A stretch of 33,559 nucleotides of DNA, from assembly GCA_903863885.1 (NCBI GenBank), contig CAIPEB010000040.1:1-33559 (forward strand). The letters run 5' to 3'. The DNA comes from an uncultured Planctomycetaceae bacterium. GTDB lineage: Bacteria > Planctomycetota > Planctomycetia > Pirellulales > Pirellulaceae. Positions within the stretch are counted from its first letter, which is position 1. Each line of letters starts with the position of its first letter. The translations under genes and the position numbers were made by a program. The notes beneath the pieces are model-generated. The model worked only from the letters and a program-made list of their open reading frames with translations. It was not told the DNA's origin and searched no databases. Below, piece by piece: positions 24,825 to 33,515 of the stretch.

Positions 24825-26276
24825 ATGGCTAAGTTCATGCCGACCTTGATTCTGGCGATTGTCTTCGCGGAGTCTGCATCCGGTCTTCATGCCGCGTCCG
24901 AGCCGGTGGCAAGACCCAACGTGTTGTTTATCGCCGTAGACGACCTGCGTCCCGACTTCGGATGCTACGGAAACGTAGACGTCAAATCACCGAATCTGGA
25001 CCGACTGGCTCGCGAGGGGCTGCTGTTTCGAAATGCGTACTGCCAGTTTGCACTTTGCATGCCGTCGCGTTCCAGTCTGCTGTCGGGCTATCGTCCTGAA
25101 AGCATAAAGAAGACCGGTCGAGTCGGAGGGCAGGTGCCCGCCAACACGGTCACCCTTCCGCAGTTGTTCCGCAACAACGGGTACGTCACGGTCTCTGCCG
25201 GCAAGGTCTATCACGAAAACGACGATGATCCAGCGGCCTGGGTGCGGCGATTTACGGATACGTTTGTCGCGGAAGGCCGGTGGTGCAGCGGTTACTGTTC
25301 AGGGTATCAGTTGGAATCGAATCGCGCGCTGGTGCAGAACTACCTCGAGGGGAAACGCCGTCAGGGACTGCCGGCTTCGTCCATCTCGGAAATCACCGAT
25401 ACACCGGATGAATCTACTCCGGACGGAATTGTGGCCCGGCGTGCAATTGAGGAGTTGCAGAAGTTCAAGCAGTCCGGCGAACCGTTCTTTCTTGCGGCGG
25501 GATTCTATCGTCCGCACATGCCGCTCACCGCGCCGAGGAAGTACTGGGAGATGTATCCCCGGGAAAGCGTCCGATTGCCCGCGGACTTCCGCATGCCCGG
25601 CGACGGCATCAGCCGGTATGACTGGGATGAAGTCCGTCGCTACGGCGACTGCCCATGGGAAGGTCCCATGCCTGAGGACAAGGCGCGAGAAATCGTCCGC
25701 GGCTACCGCGCCAGCGTCAGTTTCGTGGATGCGCAAATCGGCAAAGTGCTCGATGAACTTCGGCGACTCGAACTGGATCGGAACACCGTAGTTGTTGTTT
25801 GGAGCGACAACGGCTGGAGTCTCGGCGAGCACGGTCTCTTCAGCAAGTACACGAACTACGAAACATCGACTCACGTCGTGCTGATGTTCAAGGCACCGTG
25901 GCTGCCGCCCCAGCCCGCAACGTCGGCGCTCGTCGAATTGGTCGATATCTATCCGACGCTTGCGGAGCTGTGTCATCTGCGGGCGCCGGAGTATGTCGAG
26001 GGCACGAGTGTTGTCCGGTTGCTCTCCGATCCGCGGTGTCCGTGGAAGACCGGCGCGTTCAGCTGCCTGCACGATGATCACGAGCGGACGATACGAACCG
26101 AGCGGTACCGGCTCGTCGAGCACCCTGATGGCCGGCTTGAGCTTTACGATCACGAAGCAGATCCCGCTGAAGACCACAACCTGGCTCAGGATCCCCGGTT
26201 TTCGGCCACCATCGGACAGTTGCAGAACAGTTTGAATGCAGGTTGGCGAGAGGCCGTGCCTGCAATGGCGAAGTGA
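24825..26276 (+). CDS. Secreted sulfatase, iduronate-2-sulfatase-like
   Basis: The 483-residue protein has a signal peptide (about 1-24) and the type I sulfatase fold. IAVDDLRPDFG carries the metal-binding Asp39-Asp40. LCMPSRSSLLSGYRP holds C-x-P-S-R, with Cys78 expected to be converted to formylglycine and Arg82 stabilising it. FYRPHMPLTAPRKYW and VVWSDNGWSLGEHG are further sulfatase landmarks. The combination resembles the iduronate-2-sulfatase group common in planctomycetes, which removes sulfate from marine or host polysaccharides; the substrate is inferred only. GGAG lies 9 nt before ATG 24825. It is followed after 45 nt by the DUF2961 gene, and a maturation enzyme is not in the window. 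Confidence 0.92.
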   Translation: MAKFMPTLILAIVFAESASGLHAASEPVARPNVLFIAVDDLRPDFGCYGNVDVKSPNLDRLAREGLLFRNAYCQFALCMPSRSSLLSGYRPESIKKTGRVGGQVPANTVTLPQLFRNNGYVTVSAGKVYHENDDDPAAWVRRFTDTFVAEGRWCSGYCSGYQLESNRALVQNYLEGKRRQGLPASSISEITDTPDESTPDGIVARRAIEELQKFKQSGEPFFLAAGFYRPHMPLTAPRKYWEMYPRESVRLPADFRMPGDGISRYDWDEVRRYGDCPWEGPMPEDKAREIVRGYRASVSFVDAQIGKVLDELRRLELDRNTVVVVWSDNGWSLGEHGLFSKYTNYETSTHVVLMFKAPWLPPQPATSALVELVDIYPTLAELCHLRAPEYVEGTSVVRLLSDPRCPWKTGAFSCLHDDHERTIRTERYRLVEHPDGRLELYDHEADPAEDHNLAQDPRFSATIGQLQNSLNAGWREAVPAMAK

Positions 26277-26321
26277 CTCCGGCCTGCGAATGTGCAACCT
26301 GGGCGCGCAAAGGAGAATCCC

Positions 26322-27980
26322 ATGAAATGCGGACAAGTGCTGGCGACGCTCGCGATTATTTCGGCGTTCGCGCGTTCGATGGAATTTCATGCGTTCGCGG
26401 TGGCCGGGGAGGTGCCGGAAATCGCCACCCTGCGATCGAGCGCCGAGATGGGATTCTCCAACGCGGGCTGGAAATATGACCGGTATGCCGGTCTGCCTTC
26501 GCTGGACGCGGGCAAGCCGATGATGGTCGCCGATCTTCAGGGGCCGGGTATCATCCGGCAACTGCACTTTACGCGACACCAGCCCAAGGAGATCGCGGCG
26601 CGGGGCGTGGTTCTGGAAATCTGGTTCGATGATGCCGGCGAACCGGCGGTGCTCTGCCCGCTGGCCGATTTCTTCGGCGACGGCTGCAACGGCCAGGCCA
26701 TGGACTTCTCGACGGATCTGATCGAGTGTGCGCCGTGGAGTTATAACGCCTGTTTTCCGATGCCGTTCAAGACGCGAGCCCGAGTCGTGCTGCGCAACGA
26801 CACCGACAAAGATCTGATGAACTACAGCTACGTGGAGTGGGAGAAACTGCCGCAATGGAAGGATGAGTACGCGTACTTCCATGCGACCTACCGGCGCAAG
26901 GCGTTCCAACTCACAAAAGACACGGCGGAGACATTCTTCGAGGTCCAGGGGAGCGGCCAGTTGATCGGCCGGCAATACAGCGTGGAGACCGACGAACCGA
27001 TGTTTCGCGGTTTCGACACGGTGATGGAAGGCAACAACGAAGTGGACATCGATGGACAGTCCCGAAAGCTCGACTACCTCGGCACCGAGGATTCATTTAC
27101 TTTCAGTTGGGGATTCCAGAGGACTTTCGCAGGACGCCGTGCCGGAATGACACTGGTGAAGCCGGATCTGCCGTGCCAGTTGTCGATCTACCGTTTCCAC
27201 GACCAGTTGCCGATCCGCTTTGCGAGTTCGCTTCGCTGGCGGATCGACTGGACGCAGGAGAAGTTCTTTGCGGCCCGACCCGAATGGGCAGCGGCGGTTG
27301 CGCGGAACGGATGCTGGGTGGATTACGCAACGGTGTATTACTGGTACCAGAATGCACCGGGCGGATACCGGCACGCTCCGCTGCCGCCGGCCGTTGAGCG
27401 AGGCCGATACATGAGTCGGCCGGCGGTCAAAGTGCAGGATCTCGGCGCGATTCTCGAGAAGATGGCGGTTGATCCGTCACCGGAGAATTCGCTGTCCCGG
27501 CCCGAGGACGTCGGTCGCCTGTCGATCAACAACGCTTATCGCGGCACGCATCCGTTCTGGATTGACGGGCCCAAGACAATCGGCGGGCACCCGGGCAATC
27601 CGAATCCGGGAAAGCGAGGTATTCTCGCCGTCCATGCGGAAGATGCGGATTCGCCCTGCTACATCCTGCGAAAAGTGACGCTGGGCCGAGAATCGAAACT
27701 GCGGCTCGTCGTTTCGGGCGATCCCTACGAGAACCCGGGTGGCAGCGATTTCGTGCTCCAGGCAGGGGTGTGGGACGGACAGCAGATTCACTGGTTCGCC
27801 GAACAGGTGATCGAGCCATCCTCGACTCCGGATGAAAAAGACTGGCGCGTGCTGGAGTACGATCTGAAACCGTACTCGGGAAGGACCGTCGGGTTGATCG
27901 TGAAGATTGCGTACGGCGGACCGAAGGGAGTCTTTAACGAAGAGGCGTTTTTCGACGAGATCAGCGTCGTGCCGGATTGA
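26322..27980 (+). CDS. Secreted DUF2961 protein (glycan-related)
   Basis: The 552-residue protein has a signal peptide (about 1-29) and the DUF2961 pattern: MVADLQGPGIIRQLHFT (about 65-82) and the later PLADFFGDGCN, MPFKTRARVVLRNDTDKDL and GTEDSFTFSWGF. DUF2961 proteins, now also classed with GH172 enzymes, act on fructofuranose or arabinofuranose linkages in some lineages, so a glycosidase role is plausible but not shown. A C-terminal beta-sandwich follows from about residue 430. AGGAGA lies at 26311-26316, 5 nt before ATG 26322, so the extended GTG start at 26292 is not used. Its 3' end overlaps the SGNH gene by 20 bp. Confidence 0.85.
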   Translation: MKCGQVLATLAIISAFARSMEFHAFAVAGEVPEIATLRSSAEMGFSNAGWKYDRYAGLPSLDAGKPMMVADLQGPGIIRQLHFTRHQPKEIAARGVVLEIWFDDAGEPAVLCPLADFFGDGCNGQAMDFSTDLIECAPWSYNACFPMPFKTRARVVLRNDTDKDLMNYSYVEWEKLPQWKDEYAYFHATYRRKAFQLTKDTAETFFEVQGSGQLIGRQYSVETDEPMFRGFDTVMEGNNEVDIDGQSRKLDYLGTEDSFTFSWGFQRTFAGRRAGMTLVKPDLPCQLSIYRFHDQLPIRFASSLRWRIDWTQEKFFAARPEWAAAVARNGCWVDYATVYYWYQNAPGGYRHAPLPPAVERGRYMSRPAVKVQDLGAILEKMAVDPSPENSLSRPEDVGRLSINNAYRGTHPFWIDGPKTIGGHPGNPNPGKRGILAVHAEDADSPCYILRKVTLGRESKLRLVVSGDPYENPGGSDFVLQAGVWDGQQIHWFAEQVIEPSSTPDEKDWRVLEYDLKPYSGRTVGLIVKIAYGGPKGVFNEEAFFDEISVVPD

Positions 27981-28935
27981 TCCAGGGCGCGGGAACGCCC
28001 TTGGCGCTGAAGGTCTCCGCGATCTTCAGCAGGAAGATCCGCCGAAGCGCGTCGTAGCCGCGGTCGTTTGGGTCCTCGAGGTTGGTATAGAACCAGTAGT
28101 GCGGATCATCGGCGCGGTAGTGTTTGCGCCAGAATTGAGTGCAATGAATGCCGTGGCCGAGGAAGGTCTCGTGCACGGGCACCAGGTGCACATGGCCGCG
28201 CTCGGCGCATCGGTGAATGGCCGCGTTGTACGCGCTATGGATGGCCATTGCGTCCTGCCAGGCGGGAAGGAACACGCTCGGCGCGTCTCCAACGCCGTCC
28301 GACGGGTCATAGATATCCCCGAGGAATATCTCACAACCGCCCGGGAACTTCTGCTGCACGAGGTCGAGCATCTTCGTGAGACGCTGTTCGAAGTTCCGGA
28401 TCCACGGTTCCGCCTGGGCCAGCGTCGCACCGTACATGGCGCCCTCGCGCGGAGGCGTCTGTCCATACCAGTGGATCAGGTCATTTCCGCCGGTCGTCAT
28501 GACGACAATGCCGGTGACCGAGTCGGGAAATGCCTCAAGACCCTCGATCGCCGCGAGATGCTGAATCGAGTTGCTCCCTGAAACCGCGATGTTCTTCGTC
28601 TCCAGATCCGGGATGACCGCCGAGAGGCAAATCCCTTTCAGGTCGTCAGACTCGTCCACCGGGTTATGGACCAGGCGGTTGAAATAGGAGAGTTCCTTTC
28701 GGCTGGAGCCGAGTCCCGCGGTAACACTGTCTCCGATGCCAAGCAACACAGCAGGGCGACTGATCCATGTTTCAGCGAAGGCGGCGCGCGGAACGCCCGG
28801 ACCGGCAGGGCCGGTCCCCACAGGTTTGGCGAGCCAGAAATGGCGGTAGACAAACGCCGCCGCGATCAGCGTCAGGCCGATGATTCCCAGGCGGAGGAAA
28901 CGCCGCGTTCTTGGTTTGGGCTCGGCGGAAGTCAT
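27961..28935 (-). CDS. Membrane-anchored SGNH/GDSL hydrolase
   Basis: The 324-residue protein has one N-terminal membrane helix or signal anchor (about 14-30). The hydrolase blocks are present: LLGIGDSVTAGLG (Ser70), IAVSGSNS near 116-123, TTGGND (149-152, oxyanion Asn) and DDPHYW (Asp276 and His279 as D-x2-H). The family covers esterases and lipases that deacylate glycans or lipids; a glycan-deacetylase-like role would suit the neighbouring sulfatase and DUF2961 genes but is inference. The segment around residues 201-260 (IFLGDIYDPSDGVG, VPVHETFLGHG) has little resemblance to well-known members. ATG 28935 lacks a clear ribosome binding site. Confidence 0.82.
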   Translation of the reverse strand: MTSAEPKPRTRRFLRLGIIGLTLIAAAFVYRHFWLAKPVGTGPAGPGVPRAAFAETWISRPAVLLGIGDSVTAGLGSSRKELSYFNRLVHNPVDESDDLKGICLSAVIPDLETKNIAVSGSNSIQHLAAIEGLEAFPDSVTGIVVMTTGGNDLIHWYGQTPPREGAMYGATLAQAEPWIRNFEQRLTKMLDLVQQKFPGGCEIFLGDIYDPSDGVGDAPSVFLPAWQDAMAIHSAYNAAIHRCAERGHVHLVPVHETFLGHGIHCTQFWRKHYRADDPHYWFYTNLEDPNDRGYDALRRIFLLKIAETFSAKGVPAPWINPARR

Positions 28936-28980
28936 GTCTTGGCACTCGCACGAGGAACTTGATATTGAGAGTCTGGCGGA

Positions 28981-29012
28981 GAATGCCGCGGATGAGGACC
29001 AGTAGATACGGA
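28981..29012 (-). repeat. Degenerate copy of the dispersed repeat, copy 5
   Basis: Read on the minus strand it starts TCCGTATCTA and ends ATCCGCGGCATTC. The outer blocks keep the same 20-nt spacing as in the other copies but the centre has diverged. It lies upstream of the SGNH hydrolase gene. Confidence 0.3.
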
Positions 29013-29071
29013 TAAAGGAAGCTCGCAGCGGCAGTCAAGGACCATTCGTCGCCGTCTTGTGCCGGCGCTGA

Positions 29072-29740
29072 TCAGAGTTTAACTGAGTACTCGATCCCAT
29101 CGCCAATCGGCACGAGCACGGAGACGAATCCGTGTGCAGGATTGCGGATGTAGTTCAGATACGTTGCGAGTTGGTCTGGAAAGAGAGTCACATCGTCGGC
29201 CAGCACAATGCATCCCGGGCGGAGTCGTGGCGCAATCATGTGCAGCACGTCCAGGTACATTTCCTTCCATCCATCAAGGAACAGCACGTCTACCGTGTGT
29301 TCTCCGTCCCGCAGTGTCTGCATCGCATCGCCGGCCCGAATTTCGGCATACTCGGACAGTCCCGCTTCGGCCAGATGTTGCGAGGCTTTGGCGACCTTGC
29401 CGGGTTCAAGTTCCGACCCGATCACCAGACCGCCGCCGTTGTCGCGAAGTGCCGCGGCGAAGTAGATCGTGGACACGCCGAACGACGTCCCGAATTCGAC
29501 GATCCGCGCCGCCTTCATTGAACGGGCTGCCGTGTAGAGAAATCGTCCTGCGTCACGGCACACCGGCAGCATCGCATCTCGGAGCAGGGTCGCCTTAGTC
29601 TCGGAACTGGCGGTCTTCCAGGCGGGGTCGTTGCGGACACGTTCGCCGATTGCCTCGTCATCGGTGTCGGCCTGGGTATGCAGCCGCTCCAGGATCTTCT
29701 GTACTTCGGGACGCCAGAGCGTCGAACTGGGGTGTGTCAT
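29072..29740 (-). CDS. Class I SAM-dependent O-methyltransferase
   Basis: This 222-residue cytoplasmic protein matches the O-methyltransferase family 3 / CmcI-like group. ARIVEFGTSFGVSTIYFAAAL is the SAM-binding motif I, GSELEPGKVAKASQHL carries the acidic residue that binds the ribose, AEIRAGDAMQTL is motif III-like, and DVLFLDGWKEMYLDVLHMI holds the catalytic/metal Asp. RPGCIVLADDV is the standard later strand. Typical substrates are catechols or similar hydroxyl groups, but the substrate here is unknown. I use ATG 29740 because it gives the usual family length; the frame extends to 29809. No strong ribosome binding site is visible. Confidence 0.88.
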   Translation of the reverse strand: MTHPSSTLWRPEVQKILERLHTQADTDDEAIGERVRNDPAWKTASSETKATLLRDAMLPVCRDAGRFLYTAARSMKAARIVEFGTSFGVSTIYFAAALRDNGGGLVIGSELEPGKVAKASQHLAEAGLSEYAEIRAGDAMQTLRDGEHTVDVLFLDGWKEMYLDVLHMIAPRLRPGCIVLADDVTLFPDQLATYLNYIRNPAHGFVSVLVPIGDGIEYSVKL

Positions 29741-29873
29741 TGCAGGTTCTTTCGCAAAGCAAGGCGCGCTTGCGGCCGGGTACGTGCCTCGGCGGATTAA
29801 GTCAGTCAATCAACTCGGCCGCGTGAAACAGTGTATTTCGGCCCGGGTTTTCCGGGATGAGGCGGAAAGTGAA

Positions 29874-30845
29874 TTACGGGCCGGGATCGACAGGCGGTAC
29901 GGGTTCGTCGTGTTCCATCAATCCCCGCAGTGCTTCCTCGACCATGTCTGACCGAACAAGCCCCTCCCTCCACTCTTTCGGGATTCCCGATTCGCCCCAG
30001 AAGGCTCCCGCCAACTGACCGCAGACAGCCCCGGTCGTGTCCGCGTCGTCGCCCAGATTGACCGCTCGCAGAACGGCCTCCCGGAAATCCTTCGCGTCGT
30101 GGAACGCCCACAGGGCGGCCTCGAGGCACTTTACGACGTAACCCCACCCCGCAATTGCGGGCGGCTGATTTTTGCGGAAGCTCCCCTCCGCCACGTCGAC
30201 GACTTCGTTGTGCAGCCAGAGCAGTTTCTTGAGTTGCAGCAGCGGTTCCCAGTGAATGTCCAGCACTTCATCCCGCTCGCAGCCGCGAATCAGGCCGCAG
30301 AGGACCAGTCCCATGTACGCGCACGACGAGGTGCATTGGGCGCTGGCATGGGTCGGCAGGCTCGATTCAGTCAGCAGCTTTACCAACTCATCCAGTCGAT
30401 TCGGAAACAGTCCCGCGTAGCGGATCGGTACCGGCGCCAGGCGCATGATCGAACCGTTTCCGCTTGCGCGTTCGGACGGGTCTCCCGACGTTCGGGCGTC
30501 GCCGGTTCTCAGGAAACGACTCAGCGAACTCGACGTGGTGATGCCGATATCGAAACAATGGCCCGTGATTGAATAAACGCCGTTCTTCCACCATGCCACG
30601 TATCGCTCGGCCTGATCCTGGAGATCCCATCCGACCTTTGCGATGCTGTCCGACAGCGCGAGAGCCATACTCGTATCGTCGGTCCATTCGCCGGGACCTA
30701 ATCCGTGAGGGCCGCCGCCCCGGTAGCCGGTTACCTGTCGGAACGAACCGGGGCTCTCGAATTCGACCGCGGCTCCCAGTGCGTCGCCGACGGCAAGACC
30801 GATCAGCGCACCTCGTCTTCGATCCGTTTCACTGATGCCTGGCAT
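29874..30845 (-). CDS. ADP-ribosylglycohydrolase family protein
   Basis: The 323-residue protein belongs to the ADP-ribosylglycohydrolase (DraG/ARH) family, which removes ADP-ribose from proteins, nucleic acids or small molecules using two magnesium ions. RRRGALIGLAVGDALGAAVEF is the family start. GEWTDDTSMALAL gives metal ligands Thr55, Asp56 and Asp57, and NLGDDADTTGAVCGQLAGA gives Asp266, Asp267 and Asp269, so both metal sites look intact. There is no signal peptide, so it is cytoplasmic. It begins 4 nt after the stop of the AlkD-type gene, which implies co-transcription and probably coupled translation. No ADP-ribosyltransferase gene is visible in the window. Confidence 0.9.
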   Translation of the reverse strand: MPGISETDRRRGALIGLAVGDALGAAVEFESPGSFRQVTGYRGGGPHGLGPGEWTDDTSMALALSDSIAKVGWDLQDQAERYVAWWKNGVYSITGHCFDIGITTSSSLSRFLRTGDARTSGDPSERASGNGSIMRLAPVPIRYAGLFPNRLDELVKLLTESSLPTHASAQCTSSCAYMGLVLCGLIRGCERDEVLDIHWEPLLQLKKLLWLHNEVVDVAEGSFRKNQPPAIAGWGYVVKCLEAALWAFHDAKDFREAVLRAVNLGDDADTTGAVCGQLAGAFWGESGIPKEWREGLVRSDMVEEALRGLMEHDEPVPPVDPGP

Positions 30846-30849
30846 TGAA

Positions 30850-31629
30850 TTATCCCCGCTCTTTCCCGTGCCGGGACTCGTTTTTCAGATACTCCTGTCG
30901 TTTCCGTTCGGGGAAACGTTCGATCGCGTAGCGTAACATGGTGCGCGGCATCTCGCGGCGGTGCCGGTCGAGAAACGTCTCCAGACCTGCCGTGTCTCGT
31001 TTGCCGAGTTCCCGCAGCATCCAGCCGACGGCCTTGTGGATCAGGTCCTCCCGGTCCGTGAGAAGTGCCGCGGCGATCTTGAGCGTGTCGGCAAAGTCGT
31101 TGAGGCGGATGAAGTGGAACGTGGCGAGAATGGCGATCCGTCGCTCCCACAGGCTCGCGGATTTCGCCATTCGATACAGCAGTGTCCGCCTGCGCTCTGC
31201 CAGATAACCTCCGACAATTTGCGGGGCGGAAATATCGACCAGATCCCAGTTGTTGATGTGCCGGGTGTTCGCAAGGTAGAGGTCGAAGATCCGCTCACGG
31301 ACCGAGTCGTCTCCCTTGGTGAACCGGTTGACGAGGATCACCAAGGCGAGCGTGCGATCCTCGTGGACTTCGGAATGCAGCAGGCGTTCAATTTCGTCCA
31401 GAGGCAGTCCGCGGAACTCCATCGCAACACGCCTGATGACCGGGACCTTCACGCCAACGAACTGGTCGCCTTCTCCGTATTCACCGGGGCCGGTCTTGAA
31501 GAAACGGGCAAGGATGGCTGCCTGTTGCGGACTAGCGAGGCCGCGGAGTCGCCGCCGCGCCGCTTCGGAGTCCAGCTCAAGAGCCTGACTTGCTGCTGCA
31601 TTGGAAGTCGGCGGTTTGCGGCGAGCCAT
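30850..31629 (-). CDS. AlkD-type DNA alkylation-repair glycosylase
   Basis: The 259-residue protein is a HEAT-like-repeat DNA glycosylase of the AlkC/AlkD superfamily, which removes alkylated purines. NNWDLVDISAP has Trp128 and Asp132 in the W-x3-D spacing of the AlkD active site, WERRIAILATFHFIR supplies basic residues (Arg163, Arg164), and HKAVGWMLRELGKRD holds Trp203, matching the other active-site Trp. The residues known to matter are therefore present, and an active enzyme is expected. The N-terminal 20 residues are Ala/Ser-rich, a likely flexible addition. It lies 10 nt after the secreted hypothetical gene and 4 nt before the ADP-ribosylglycohydrolase gene. Confidence 0.92.
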   Translation of the reverse strand: MARRKPPTSNAAASQALELDSEAARRRLRGLASPQQAAILARFFKTGPGEYGEGDQFVGVKVPVIRRVAMEFRGLPLDEIERLLHSEVHEDRTLALVILVNRFTKGDDSVRERIFDLYLANTRHINNWDLVDISAPQIVGGYLAERRRTLLYRMAKSASLWERRIAILATFHFIRLNDFADTLKIAAALLTDREDLIHKAVGWMLRELGKRDTAGLETFLDRHRREMPRTMLRYAIERFPERKRQEYLKNESRHGKERG

Positions 31630-31639
31630 CTTGCTTGAC

Positions 31640-32128
31640 TCAATTCTTCTTCTGGTCGGCGACCGGCGGGTTGCTCATGCACTTTGCCATCGGAATAACG
31701 TGGTGCAACCTCGTGAGCGGATCTTTCTTGCCGTCCATGGTGTGCGTGTTGAGTTGAATCTCCCCTCGCTCTGCCAGATCCTTGCGGATATGGACGCGAC
31801 CCACGCGTTTGCCGCCGTCGATCGTCCTCATATCGATCGACACGACGAGGTCCATCCAGGAACTGCCGTCCGCGTTCTTCTCCTGGGCCGGTATGACGAA
31901 TTGCACCTCGTCGAGCGGTTTGAGTCGTCCTTCGTCGGCGAGCGTAAAGGTCACGGTAACTCGCCCCGTCCCGTGATCCTGTACCGCCACATCGTACTGC
32001 AATTTCAGCTCTTCCTTCGTTTCCCGCAGTGCGAATCCGATGCCCCAGGCGCGACCGGCTATCCCGAAAACCGACACAGCGGCCGCGAACATCAGAATTG
32101 AATAACGCAGATTCGGCATTAGCCTCAC
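31640..32128 (-). CDS. Secreted hypothetical protein
   Basis: This 162-residue protein has a signal peptide (about 1-29, ending near AWG). The mature part is strand-rich and charged (ETKEELKLQYDVAVQDHGTG, RVGRVHIRKDLAERGEIQLN) and ends in polar KKN. No conserved family is recognised. ATG 32128 is supported by AGGGAG 5 nt upstream; ATG 32119 is an alternative. It is the first gene of a closely spaced minus-strand set with the AlkD-type and ADP-ribosylglycohydrolase genes, although a secreted protein is an unexpected partner for two cytoplasmic enzymes, so proximity may not mean shared function. Confidence 0.65.
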   Translation of the reverse strand: MRLMPNLRYSILMFAAAVSVFGIAGRAWGIGFALRETKEELKLQYDVAVQDHGTGRVTVTFTLADEGRLKPLDEVQFVIPAQEKNADGSSWMDLVVSIDMRTIDGGKRVGRVHIRKDLAERGEIQLNTHTMDGKKDPLTRLHHVIPMAKCMSNPPVADQKKN

Positions 32129-32246
32129 GGTGAACTCCCTATTTGCGAACGGCGCAGCAACCTTCCGAGGTGCGGGACCGCCGCGAATTAAGACAGAAGC
32201 CCCCGCCTCTTGCGAGATGAGTCGGTGCGGTCATTGCCGTCGGTCG

Positions 32247-33260
32247 TCACTTCTCGCGTTTCCAGGAACAGAGCACTTCGCCCTTCCGCGGGCCGTCGGT
32301 GAACTTGACCACTGCCGAATCCTGATTGATGCAATTCAATCGGATTCCCGCTCGTTCGACGGCAGCACCCGGAGCCTTCACGACATACGTTCCGACAAAT
32401 GCCGTACCCTGCTGCTTCTGGATCGTGATTTCTTCCACCAGTCCGTTCGTCCAGGAGGCAATGCTGCGGATCTGCTGACTGTCCGGGTCCCAGTAGTCGA
32501 ACAGTCGGACGCCCGCGGTGGCGTCTTTGCCGACGAGCTTGAATTCGCCTTCTCCCACCATGCAGGCTCCTTCGGCAGCCGGTTTCTGGATTCGGCGATA
32601 AGTGAACTTGTCGTCTTTGGAGATCCCGAGTTCTGTTGAATCGCGTCCATTGGTTCCCTCGCCAATCCACGTTCCTTCGCAAGCCTGGCACCAGGCGTTC
32701 CAGAGGTCGTTCGCAGCGGTTCCCGTTTTGCGATGGAAGGTCACGGCGGGCCAGTCGGCCATCTTCTTCCCGCCGAACGTGATCTCCGTCGTCTGCCAGG
32801 TGTACGTGTCGGCGTCCTTCCGATCGAAACAGGCAGTTGCTTCGGTTCGATTCTCGTTCTCGCCGGTGGTCCAGCGCAGACGCGGCGTGGCCCCGGCATC
32901 GCTCCACTCGCCGGTGCCGATGCCGTAATCGCCCCAGATCCCGTGTACGATCTTCTTCTTGCCGCTGTCCCAGCCAATGATCTCATGGCTGTCGGGCACG
33001 CGGAGACCGTCCTTGAACATGGAACCGTCCACGACGATGAAGCTCTTGTTCAAAACCCATCGGAAAGTGGCGCAGTACTGAACGCGGTCACCTTCCTTGA
33101 GAGGTTTGAGGTCATAAGGCATGGTGAATTCACCGCACCATTCGCCGATCAGCCACTCCAACGGTTTGAGGTGTTCGTAGTTCGACGAAGGTTGTGCGGC
33201 GCCGGCCGACGAGCAACCGATCAGCAGCACGCCGAGAAGTACAAGAGCGGTTCGTTGCAT
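32247..33260 (-). CDS. Lipoprotein with two lipocalin-like (DUF1579-type) domains
   Basis: This 337-residue protein has a lipoprotein signal (LLGVLLIGC, Cys16 after L-I-G). The N-terminal domain starts LKPLEWLIGEWCGEF, a phrase typical of DUF1579-like beta-barrel proteins, and a second similar opening, WCQACEGTWIGEG, lies near the middle, which suggests two related barrels. Later strands include EGEFKLVGKDATAGVRLFDY and EEITIQKQQGTAFVGTYVV. A ligand-binding role is possible but unproven. ATG 33260 has GGAGGAG about 9 nt upstream, a strong site. It lies 118 nt upstream of the secreted hypothetical gene on the same strand. Confidence 0.7.
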   Translation of the reverse strand: MQRTALVLLGVLLIGCSSAGAAQPSSNYEHLKPLEWLIGEWCGEFTMPYDLKPLKEGDRVQYCATFRWVLNKSFIVVDGSMFKDGLRVPDSHEIIGWDSGKKKIVHGIWGDYGIGTGEWSDAGATPRLRWTTGENENRTEATACFDRKDADTYTWQTTEITFGGKKMADWPAVTFHRKTGTAANDLWNAWCQACEGTWIGEGTNGRDSTELGISKDDKFTYRRIQKPAAEGACMVGEGEFKLVGKDATAGVRLFDYWDPDSQQIRSIASWTNGLVEEITIQKQQGTAFVGTYVVKAPGAAVERAGIRLNCINQDSAVVKFTDGPRKGEVLCSWKREK

Positions 33261-33515
33261 GGCGGGGCTCCTCCCAGGGAATTCGATCCGGCCGACACGG
33301 GAGAATTAATAGTAACCGATCTTCAAGGAAGCGTGGCGGCCGTGCGGCAAAATGGCCGCACCTGATCGCGTACCGCGCACTTGCGTGCCGCCTCGACGCC
33401 GACTGACAATGGGGTGCGTTTTGAATTCGAGAAATACGGGCCCTTTCGGTTCGTCAACGATGCCGCCAACCGTTCACGGGGTGCGCCGGTTTTCGACAGT
33501 GGCGAACCGCGTAGC
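33261..33515. other. Gap at window end
   Basis: No gene is seen between the lipoprotein start and the terminal hairpin. It should contain the lipoprotein promoter. Nothing else was recognised. Confidence 0.4.

Noticed and set aside
25299-26975. Long minus-strand open frame opposite the sulfatase and DUF2961 genes
   Set aside because: It spans two real genes on the other strand and shows no protein family features.
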